Part shown: positions 58,170 to 64,000 of the stretch, in pieces
How the letters are laid out: each line of letters begins with the position of its first letter
Numbering within the stretch: the stretch's first letter is position 1
Made by a program: the position numbers and the translations under genes
Assembly (NCBI RefSeq): GCF_900105175.1
Contig: NZ_LT629771.1
Coordinates: 4,544,501-4,608,500 of the forward strand
Direction: 5' to 3'
Source: Jiangella sp. DSM 45060
Lineage (GTDB): Bacteria > Actinomycetota > Actinomycetes > Jiangellales > Jiangellaceae
Length of the DNA: 64,000 nucleotides
The notes under the pieces: model-generated
The model's database searches: none
Told to the model about the DNA's origin: nothing
Seen by the model: the letters and a program-made list of their open reading frames with translations, nothing else

Positions 58170-59132
58170 TCAGCGGCCGGCCCTCAGCGCCGGAAGGATC
58201 TCCGCGCCGTAGAAGTCGAAGAAGGCGTCCTGGCCGGGCCCGATCTGATTGACGAACACGTCCTGGTATCCGGCGTCGACGTACTCGCTGATCGCCGAGA
58301 TGTGGCGGTCGGCGTCGGGTCCGCAGGCGTGCGAAGCGGCGATCTGGTCGGGGGTCACCATGCTCGACGCCTGCATGATGTGCTCCGGTGTCCGCAGCAC
58401 CTGGGCCAGCTCTCCTGGCAGTTCCTCGTTGGGCCAGAAGTGGTGTGCCGTCCGTGCCGCCTCGTCCGCGTCGGTTCCGTAGCACACCTTCACGCCACCC
58501 TGGGCCGGCTTGCCCGCTCCCCCGGCCGCCTCGAACGTGCTGATCAGCTCGGCGTCGGGCATGGTGCAGATCAGCCCGTCCCCGATGCGTCCGGCCAGGT
58601 CGGCGGCGCCCGGCGCGAAGGCCGAGACGTAGACCGGTGGCGGCGTCTCCGGCCGCGTGTACAGCCGGGCGTGTTCCACCCGGTAGTGCTCGCCCCTGCG
58701 GGTGACCACCTCGCCCTCCCACAGCGCGCGCATGACCTCGACGGCCTCCTCGAGCATGGCCAGTCGCGTCGCGGCGAGTGGCCACGATGCGCCGGTGACC
58801 TGCTCGTTCAGAGCTTCACCGGTGCCGACGCCGAGGACGAACCTCCCCTCCAGCAGCAGCGAGGCGGTGGCGGCCGCCTGCGCGATGATCACCGGATGGA
58901 TGCGCGTGGTCGGGCAGGTGACCGCGGTGGTGATCGGAAGATCCGTCTCGCGCGACAGCGCACCGATCACTGACCAGACGAACGAACTCTGCCCTTGCCG
59001 ATCCGTCCAGGGGTGGAAGTGATCGGAGATCCACAGCGCCTCGAAGCCCGCCTCCTGCGCCCGGGTCGCCTGCCGGATCAGCTCTGACGGCCCCCAGTCC
59101 TCGCTGGCCAGGAAGTAACCGAATCTCGTCAT
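58170..59132 (-). CDS. LLM class F420-dependent oxidoreductase
   Basis: A 320-residue luciferase-like TIM-barrel protein of the F420-dependent glucose-6-phosphate-dehydrogenase-like subgroup: MTRFGYFLASEDWGPSELIRQA, FEALWISDHFHPWTDRQGQSSFVWSVIGAL, LEGRFVLGVGTGEALNEQV and the terminal DVFVNQIGPGQDAFFDFY. These use deazaflavin F420H2 to reduce or oxidise sugar phosphates or xenobiotics. A GGAT-N15-GGGTAC box on its strand lies 90 bp upstream, inside the neighbouring plus-strand frame. Confidence 0.92.
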   Translation of the reverse strand: MTRFGYFLASEDWGPSELIRQATRAQEAGFEALWISDHFHPWTDRQGQSSFVWSVIGALSRETDLPITTAVTCPTTRIHPVIIAQAAATASLLLEGRFVLGVGTGEALNEQVTGASWPLAATRLAMLEEAVEVMRALWEGEVVTRRGEHYRVEHARLYTRPETPPPVYVSAFAPGAADLAGRIGDGLICTMPDAELISTFEAAGGAGKPAQGGVKVCYGTDADEAARTAHHFWPNEELPGELAQVLRTPEHIMQASSMVTPDQIAASHACGPDADRHISAISEYVDAGYQDVFVNQIGPGQDAFFDFYGAEILPALRAGR

Positions 59133-59173
59133 GTGCGGGCTGCCGTCAGTCGTCGGGTCACGTCGGGCACAGT

Positions 59174-59473
59174 GTGGGTGGTCATGTCCCCTCCTCGAGA
59201 CGCACGGCTCACGAGCGGCCGGTACCCGACGCCGGCCACAGCATCCGTCCGCACGAGCACACCTTCACGCTGCGCACCAGCGACGGCGACGAGTTCGTCT
59301 TCGACAGCTTCGAGTGCGCCATCCACCGCTGTGCACCGACCTGCGCTCATTGCGGCTGCAGAGTCATCGGCCACGGCATCCAAGCCGGCGAGCGGGTGTA
59401 CTGCTGCGCCAACTGCGCACAGGAGAGCGGCGTCGGCTCTGTCAGCGACAACGCCGAGCACGCACAGCTCTGA
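59174..59473 (+). CDS. Small Cys-rich protein, metallothionein-like
   Basis: Up to 99 residues. The credible part is residues 25-99: EHTFTLRTSDGDEFVFDSFECAIHRCAPTCAHCGCRVIGHGIQAGERVYCCANCAQESG. It has eight Cys and four His in FxCAIH, CxHCxC, GHG and CCANCA, a pattern found in small actinobacterial metal-binding proteins. It probably coordinates zinc or another metal. The GTG start at 59174 has no good ribosome site and the first 25 residues look non-native, so the true start may be missing or non-canonical. Confidence 0.65.
   Translation: MGGHVPSSRRTAHERPVPDAGHSIRPHEHTFTLRTSDGDEFVFDSFECAIHRCAPTCAHCGCRVIGHGIQAGERVYCCANCAQESGVGSVSDNAEHAQL
59222..59246 (-). promoter_or_regulatory. Possible SigB-type promoter of the LLM oxidoreductase gene
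   Basis: On the minus strand GGAT (59246-59243), 15 bp, then GGGTAC (59227-59222), 90 nt ahead of the LLM start. It lacks the extended GCATGC box and overlaps another reading frame, so it is the weakest of the set. Confidence 0.35.
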
Positions 59474-59496
59474 CCCGGCAACCTCACCGCCCGGCC

Positions 59497-59521
59497 GAGT
59501 CGACGCCGGCCCGCTGGGTAT
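59497..59521 (+). promoter_or_regulatory. SigB-type promoter of the methyltransferase/reductase operon
   Basis: GAGT (59497-59500), 15 bp, then GGGTAT (59516-59521). The GTG start at 59531 lies 9 nt after the -10 box, the same distance as at the P450 and HDO genes, again suggesting a leaderless message. Confidence 0.5.
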
Positions 59522-59530
59522 CGGTGTGAC

Positions 59531-60160
59531 GTGGACGGAGTGCGCGTCGAGCACATGGCCTTCGGATCGCTGTCGATCACCTTCGACGCGACGGTGTTGC
59601 GGCCGCGGCCGTGGACGGTCCACCAGGCCCGGTGGGCGGCCGACCTCATGCGCGACGCGCCACCCGGTCCGGTGCTGGAGTTGTGCGCCGGCGCCGGTCA
59701 GATCGGGCTCCTGGCCGTGGCCGGCAGCGACCGCCACCTGGTGCAGGTCGATGCCGACCCCGTGGCCTGCCGCTACGCCGGTGTCAACGCCGAACGGTCG
59801 GTTCACACGCGGCGCGGCGGCGTCGAGGTGCGCCGAGCCCGCGTCGACGACGCGTTGCGGCCCGGCGAGCGGTTCGCGCTGATCATCGCCGACCCTCCAT
59901 GGGTGCCCACGGTCGCCGTCGGCCGGTATCCGGACGATCCGGTGCACGCCATCGACGGCGGCGCCGACGGTCTCGAGGTGATGCGACGCTGCCTGACGGC
60001 GATCGGCCGGCACCTCGCGCCGGGCGGATCGGCCGTCGTGCAACTGGGGACGCTTCAGCAAGCCGTGACGGCCGGGGAGGACGCGCAGCCGCTGCGGCTG
60101 CTCGCGCTGCGGTCGTACCGGCCACGCGGCGTGCTCGCGCTACTGCGACGATGTCGATGA
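59531..60160 (+). CDS. Class I SAM-dependent methyltransferase (HemK/PrmB-like)
   Basis: A 209-residue methyltransferase. The SAM motif I is VLELCAGAGQIGLLA, motif II QVDADPVACRYAG, and motif IV ADPPWVP, a DPPW/NPPY-type signature of enzymes that methylate amide or amino nitrogen (HemK, PrmB, RlmG relatives). It starts at GTG 59531 without a ribosome site. Its TGA overlaps the ATG of the flavocytochrome-type reductase at 60157, so the two are coupled, although a functional link is not obvious. Confidence 0.85.
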   Translation: MDGVRVEHMAFGSLSITFDATVLRPRPWTVHQARWAADLMRDAPPGPVLELCAGAGQIGLLAVAGSDRHLVQVDADPVACRYAGVNAERSVHTRRGGVEVRRARVDDALRPGERFALIIADPPWVPTVAVGRYPDDPVHAIDGGADGLEVMRRCLTAIGRHLAPGGSAVVQLGTLQQAVTAGEDAQPLRLLALRSYRPRGVLALLRRCR

Positions 60161-61554
60161 ACCCCGAGGAACGCCTCGGCTCGGTGGTGATCTCGCCTGC
60201 CACTTCGGATCTTCTGCGCGACAATGTAGCGATGCGGCGCCACTTTCAGTTGAGCGGCGTGTTCTGGGTGGCCGGATACCTGGTCTTCGTTCTGGCGCCG
60301 CTGTTTGCGCTGCTCACCGGGGCCGTGGGTCCGGCTCGAGATTTCTGGACCGAGTTCTCTGCCGCGATCGGCTATGCCGGGCTGGCCATGATGGGCCTGC
60401 AGTTCGGTCTCACCGCCCGGTTCCGGTGGGTGACCGAGCCGTGGGGCGAGGACGTGCTGTATCACCTGCACCGGCAGCTCTCCTTGGTCGCCGTCGCCCT
60501 GGTCATCGCCCATCCGGTCATCCTGTTCATCGTCCGGCCGGAACTGATCGAGCTACTGAACGTCGTCGATGCGCCCTGGCGCGCACGTTTCGCCGCGCTG
60601 TCCGTGGTGTCGCTGCTGGTGCTGCTTCTGACCTCACTGTGGCGGGCACGTCTGCGGATCCGCTACGAGACATGGCATCACCTGCATGTCGTCCTTGCGG
60701 TCACCGCCGTGGTCACCGGTCTGTTGCACATGGTGGGCTGGGGTTTCTACCTGACCGATCCGTGGAAGCGGGCGCTCTGGATCGCCCTGACGGCGCTCTG
60801 GATCGGTCTGCTGGTCCATGTGCGCGTCGTCAGACCGCTGTTCATGCTCCGCAAGCCGTACACGATCACCGAGGTGCGTCCCGAACGCGGCGACACGACG
60901 ACGCTCGTGATGCGGCCCGCCGGGCACGACGGCTTCCGCTTCGAGCCCGGCCAGTTCGGCTGGCTCACGGTCTGGGGCCATCCGTTCGGCATCACCGGTC
61001 ACCCGTTCTCCTTCTCCAGCAGCGCCGAGGCGCGCGACGGATCGGTCGAGATGTCGATCCGCGGACTGGGCGACTTCTCACGCACCGTCAGGGACATCCC
61101 CGCCGGGAAGCGGGTCTACCTGGACGGCCCCTATGGTGCGTTCACGATCGGCAACCCGGCGGACATGCACGTGCTCATCGCCGGTGGCGTCGGCATCACG
61201 CCGATGATGAGCATGATCCGTACACTGGCCGACCGACACGACGACTGGCCCGTCGTCCTGCTCTACGGGGCCACCGACCAGGAGTCGATCACGTTCCGTG
61301 AGCAGCTCGAGGAACTCGCCGGACGGCTGGCCCTGACCACCGTCTACGTGCTCACCGACCCGCCGTCGGACTGGACCGGCGAACAGGGCTTCATCACCCC
61401 GGACGTCCTGCGGCGGCACGTCCCGCCGCCGTACGACGAGCACGAGTACTTCATCTGCGGGCCACCGCCGATGATGGACGCGATGGAGGCAGCGCTCGCC
61501 CACCTGGGCGTACCGATGTCGAAGTACCACTCCGAGCGCTACAGCTTCGCCTGA
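60157..61554 (+). CDS. Membrane ferric-reductase-like flavoprotein with FAD/NAD domains
   Basis: A 465-residue protein. The N-terminal half has six predicted helices of a ferric-reductase-like/FRE haem-b membrane domain, with candidate haem His residues in LYHLHRQLSLVAV, IAHPVILF, WHHLHVVLAV and LLHMVGW. The C-terminal half is a ferredoxin-reductase module: HPFSFSSSAE for FAD, GGVGITPMMSMIR for NAD(P), and CGPPPMMD. It should pass NAD(P)H electrons across the membrane to iron, O2 or a periplasmic acceptor. ATG 60157 overlaps the methyltransferase stop; ATG 60151 is an alternative. Confidence 0.88.
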   Translation: MNPEERLGSVVISPATSDLLRDNVAMRRHFQLSGVFWVAGYLVFVLAPLFALLTGAVGPARDFWTEFSAAIGYAGLAMMGLQFGLTARFRWVTEPWGEDVLYHLHRQLSLVAVALVIAHPVILFIVRPELIELLNVVDAPWRARFAALSVVSLLVLLLTSLWRARLRIRYETWHHLHVVLAVTAVVTGLLHMVGWGFYLTDPWKRALWIALTALWIGLLVHVRVVRPLFMLRKPYTITEVRPERGDTTTLVMRPAGHDGFRFEPGQFGWLTVWGHPFGITGHPFSFSSSAEARDGSVEMSIRGLGDFSRTVRDIPAGKRVYLDGPYGAFTIGNPADMHVLIAGGVGITPMMSMIRTLADRHDDWPVVLLYGATDQESITFREQLEELAGRLALTTVYVLTDPPSDWTGEQGFITPDVLRRHVPPPYDEHEYFICGPPPMMDAMEAALAHLGVPMSKYHSERYSFA

Positions 61555-61564
61555 GGGAGTCCCA

Positions 61565-61660
61565 GTGCGCCGCATACTCGCCGACCGGCTCGCCATGGCG
61601 ACGGCCGTCGTCATCGTGCTGATGTCTGTGGTGTTCGCCCTGGTGCGCGTCGCGAGCTGA
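61565..61660 (+). CDS. 31-residue single-span membrane peptide
   Basis: A short frame GTG 61565 to TGA 61660 codes MRRILADRLAMATAVVIVLMSVVFALVRVAS: a basic start, one hydrophobic helix and a short basic end. GAGGGAG at 61553-61558 overlaps the reductase stop and is ideally spaced. It could be a small subunit of the membrane reductase, as seen with other cytochrome complexes. Its reality rests on the ribosome site and the transmembrane pattern. Confidence 0.5.
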   Translation: MRRILADRLAMATAVVIVLMSVVFALVRVAS

Positions 61661-61671
61661 CGCAGGCGCGC

Positions 61672-62565
61672 ATGGGGCGGCTGCCCACGACGGGAGGGCA
61701 CAAGCAGATGGAGGCAGCGGCGGCGCGGCGTGCGGTGGACGCAGCGATATCGACGGTCTCATCGCTCGACTTGACGGTCAACGACGCGGTCGTTCTCAGC
61801 GACTCCAATCGGCTCGTCGTTCACCTGACGCCATGCGACATCGTCGCTCGAGTCACACCCGTGACACATTTCGCGAGCGCAGAGCGAGAAGTCGAACTCG
61901 TGAAACGGCTCATGCAGACGGACAGCCCAGTTGCCGCGCTCGAGGCTCGCGTCCACCCACGCGTCTTCGTGCGTGGCGGCTTCAAAATCACCCTGTGGAC
62001 CCACTACGAGCCAGTGCAGGCTCGAGTGCCCCCGCCGGCCGATTACGCGCAGGCGCTCGAGAGTCTTCACGCCGGCCTGCGGCAACTCGACCTCACGACA
62101 CCGCACGTCATGGATCGCGTCGCCGCTACTCAACGAGACGTCGCGAGCCGTGACGTCACCCCCGATCTTGCCGATGCGGACCGGGTGCTGCTCGCCAACA
62201 CGCTGCGCGATCTGCGCCAGTCGATCGTCGACCGGCGCCCTCCCGAGCAGCTACTCCACGGCGAGCCGCACCCGTGGAACGTGCTCAACACGAAGAACGG
62301 GCCACTCTTCATCGACTTCGAGAACACCGCCGAAGGGCCAGTCGAGTACGACATCGCGTGGGTGCCCGAAGAGGTCGGCGAGCGCTATCCGAACGCTGAC
62401 GAAGACGTGGTGGGCGACTGCCGAGGCGTCGTCCTGGCGATCATCGCAACCCACCGCTGGAGCCGCGATGACCAACACCCCAGCGGGAGGCCATCAGGAT
62501 TTGCGTTCCTCGACGCTCTGCGGGACGGTCCGCCCTGGCCGGCGCTCGACGATGTCACCTGGTAG
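61672..62565 (+). CDS. Aminoglycoside-phosphotransferase-family protein, atypical composition
   Basis: A 297-residue APH/choline-kinase-like protein. The catalytic loop is LLHGEPHPWNVL (HGExHxxN in place of HGDxHxxN) and the metal loop is FIDFENTAEG. The nucleotide-binding N-lobe is weakly conserved. The gene has visibly lower GC and more A/T third positions than its neighbours, suggesting horizontal acquisition. ATG 61672 is the longest start; ATG 61708 is a real alternative. The substrate could be an antibiotic, a sugar or a nucleoside; the Glu in the catalytic loop occurs in several functional relatives. Confidence 0.8.
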   Translation: MGRLPTTGGHKQMEAAAARRAVDAAISTVSSLDLTVNDAVVLSDSNRLVVHLTPCDIVARVTPVTHFASAEREVELVKRLMQTDSPVAALEARVHPRVFVRGGFKITLWTHYEPVQARVPPPADYAQALESLHAGLRQLDLTTPHVMDRVAATQRDVASRDVTPDLADADRVLLANTLRDLRQSIVDRRPPEQLLHGEPHPWNVLNTKNGPLFIDFENTAEGPVEYDIAWVPEEVGERYPNADEDVVGDCRGVVLAIIATHRWSRDDQHPSGRPSGFAFLDALRDGPPWPALDDVTW

Positions 62566-62630
62566 CGCCCCGCCGTATGGATCGCGCTGTGGTCGCACCC
62601 GAGCGCCTCTGGGCCAATCCGAGGCGCTGG

Positions 62631-63413
62631 TCACGTGAGGGTGACGGACCGGTCGGCGGCGAGCGGCCCGCGGGCACCACGCAGCAGGTAGACGTCCATG
62701 AGCCAGCCGGCGGCGGACTTCACCGCGGCGCGTGCCTCGTGGATCTCGGCGAGGACGTCGCCGACGCGTCCGGCGACGAGCCGCTCGTGCGGCGTGCCGA
62801 GGTTGGCGCCCCACCAGATGTCCCAGTCGCGCAGGTCGTCCAGGTCGAGGCGCGCGCTCAGCATGACCAGGACGTTGTCCGCCCCCGCGGCGACGGCCTC
62901 GCACAGCCGGCGCGCGGTCGTGACGGTGACCGGCCGGCCGATGTCGTGGAGCACGATCCGGTGCCGCGCGGCCAGGAGCTGCAGGCTCGAGACACCCGGG
63001 ATGACGTCCCACTCGAAGCCGGCGTTGCCGCGCGCGAGCACCTTCTCGACGATGCGGATGGTGGAGTCGTAGAAGGCCGGGTCGCCCCAGACGAGGAACC
63101 CCGCGTCGCCGTCGTGGTCGAGCAGCACCCGCTCGTACGCCGCCGCGCGGGCGTCGTGCCAGTCGGTGACGGCGCCGAGGTAGTCGCCGGTGGCCGCGAC
63201 CGACCGGTCGCGTTCCGGGTCGGGCACCGCCACGACGCGGGCGGCGCCGACGTGGCGGTCGAGCAGCGCCTGCCGGGCGGCGAGCAGCGGGTCGTCCGGG
63301 CCCTTGTCGGCGACCACGAAGTACGCCACCGAGCGCATCGCCGCGACCGCCTCGAGCGTCACCTGCTCGGGGTCGCCCGGGCCGACGCCGATGACGCGGA
63401 CCCGCCTCGTCAC
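62631..63413 (-). CDS. cobF: Precorrin-6A synthase (deacetylating)
   Basis: A 260-residue SAM-dependent tetrapyrrole methylase of the aerobic cobalamin pathway. It methylates C1 of precorrin-5 and releases acetate. The family start RVRVIGVGPGDPEQVTLEAV, the GDPAFYDSTIRIVE loop and WDVIPGVSSLQLLAARH, DIGRPVTVTT and the DWDIWWGANLGTPHERL block are diagnostic for CobF. GTG 63413 overlaps the stop of cobN (GTGA), so it is coupled to the cobaltochelatase gene upstream. Confidence 0.93.
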   Translation of the reverse strand: MTRRVRVIGVGPGDPEQVTLEAVAAMRSVAYFVVADKGPDDPLLAARQALLDRHVGAARVVAVPDPERDRSVAATGDYLGAVTDWHDARAAAYERVLLDHDGDAGFLVWGDPAFYDSTIRIVEKVLARGNAGFEWDVIPGVSSLQLLAARHRIVLHDIGRPVTVTTARRLCEAVAAGADNVLVMLSARLDLDDLRDWDIWWGANLGTPHERLVAGRVGDVLAEIHEARAAVKSAAGWLMDVYLLRGARGPLAADRSVTLT

Positions 63414-64000
63414 GCGCGGTCCTCCAGGTCGCCCTCGACGTCGAGGTAGACCTGCCGCATGGCGTCGAGCACCGCGGGATCCGGGTCGGCCCACAGCTCA
63501 CGCTGGGCGGCCTCGTCGAGCCGCTCGATGATGCCGCGCAGCGCCCAGGGATTGGCCTCCTTCAGGAACGCCTGGTTCTGCTCGTCCAGCACGTACTCCT
63601 TGGCGAGGGCCTCGTACATCCAGTCGTGGACGACGCCGGTCGTGGCGTCGAAGCCGTAGAGGTAGTCGACGGTCGCGGCGAGCTCGAACGCGCCCTTGTA
63701 GCCGTGGCGCCGCATCGCGCCGATCCAGCGCGGGTTGACGACGCGAGCGCGGAACACCCGCGTGGTCTCCTCCTGCAGGCTCCGCGTGCGGACGGCGTCG
63801 GGCGTGGTGGAGTCGCCGACGTACGCCTTGGGGTCCGCGCCGCTCAGCGCGCGCACGGTCGCGACCATGCCGCCGTGGTACTGGAAGTAGTCGTCGGAGT
63901 CGGCGATGTCGTGTTCCCGGCTGTCGATGTTCTTGGCGGCGACGGCGATGCGCCGGTAGTTGGCCCGCATGTCGTCGGCGGCCGGGACGCCGTCGAGGTC
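63410..64000 (-). CDS. cobN: Cobaltochelatase subunit CobN, C-terminal part
   Basis: The last about 196 residues of CobN are visible; the gene continues past the window edge. Landmarks are the MRANYRRIAVAAKNIDSREHDIADSDDYFQYHGGM segment, ALSGADPKAYVGDSTTPDAVRTRSLQEETTRVFRARVVNPRWIGAMRRHGYKGAFELAATVDYLYGFDATTGVV and the conserved end. CobN with CobS and CobT inserts Co2+ into hydrogenobyrinate a,c-diamide using ATP. It is followed by cobF with a 4-bp overlap, marking a cobalamin operon. Confidence 0.95.
   Translation of the reverse strand, partial: DLDGVPAADDMRANYRRIAVAAKNIDSREHDIADSDDYFQYHGGMVATVRALSGADPKAYVGDSTTPDAVRTRSLQEETTRVFRARVVNPRWIGAMRRHGYKGAFELAATVDYLYGFDATTGVVHDWMYEALAKEYVLDEQNQAFLKEANPWALRGIIERLDEAAQRELWADPDPAVLDAMRQVYLDVEGDLEDRA

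Overview
The window is about 64 kb of very GC-rich DNA (roughly 72-74 percent by eye) with tightly packed genes, frequent GTG starts, many 4-bp ATGA/GTGA start-stop overlaps and clear AGGAGG-type ribosome sites. It carries LPDTG sortase substrates, an actinobacterial-type gas vesicle cluster, an F420-dependent LLM oxidoreductase family, a mycobacterial-type desaturase/reductase pair and CobF. All of this points to a chromosome segment of a soil-type Actinomycetota. I cannot name the genus from sequence alone. No rRNA, tRNA, CRISPR or phage genes were seen.

Layout. 1-6.4 kb: two paralogous xylose/ribose-type sugar ABC modules, the first cut by the window edge, separated by a ROK repressor. 6.5-12.8 kb: a VOC protein, a DrrAB-like exporter with divergent TetR, a GMC oxidoreductase, an ArsR/SRPBCC pair and an amidohydrolase. 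13-15.5 kb: a cell-wall-anchored lamin-tail-domain protein. 15.6-21.6 kb: small regulators and enzymes, a Ca2+/Na+ antiporter with a baeRF protein, an NmrA-like reductase and an AraC regulator. 21.6-25.8 kb: a redox/stress run made of a CYP152-type peroxygenase, DUF6098, hemerythrin, DUF6766 and a FAD/Rieske oxidoreductase. 25.8-28.8 kb: a decayed SDR gene, NADP-glutamate dehydrogenase, an SRPBCC protein and a 161-bp MITE sitting exactly in the shared stop codons of two convergent genes. 28.8-31.9 kb: fatty acid desaturase, its ferredoxin reductase and a divergent DesT/FabR-like TetR. 32-36.6 kb: a secreted GH84 enzyme and a secreted nucleoside hydrolase facing a perfect 20-bp palindrome, then an I36-like small secreted protein. 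36.7-43.4 kb: a 1,596-residue repeat adhesin (LPDTG) and a divergent LuxR regulator. 43.4-46.4 kb: CDGSH and haem-oxygenase-like iron proteins, a SigB/SigF-type sigma factor and an FMN reductase. 46.4-51.5 kb: an eleven-gene gas vesicle cluster. 52.3-57.7 kb: two large LuxR (LAL/MalT-type) regulators. 58-62.6 kb: LLM oxidoreductase, a Cys-rich small protein, a methyltransferase, a flavocytochrome-type reductase and a lower-GC phosphotransferase. 62.6-64 kb: CobF and the C-terminus of CobN.

The most interesting system-level signal is a shared promoter signature, G-N-N-T, 14-16 bp, GGGTAC/T, often extended to GCATGC at the upstream box. It lies in front of the P450 gene, the hemerythrin gene, the iron-protein pair, the FMN reductase, a small DUF7218-like stress protein, the methyltransferase/reductase operon and probably the LLM gene. 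This matches the stress sigma-B class of actinobacteria, and a sigma factor gene of that class lies among the targets. I infer a local general-stress/redox regulon, several members of which look leaderless. Whether the gas vesicle cluster belongs to it is unresolved, because no matching promoter was found upstream of that cluster.
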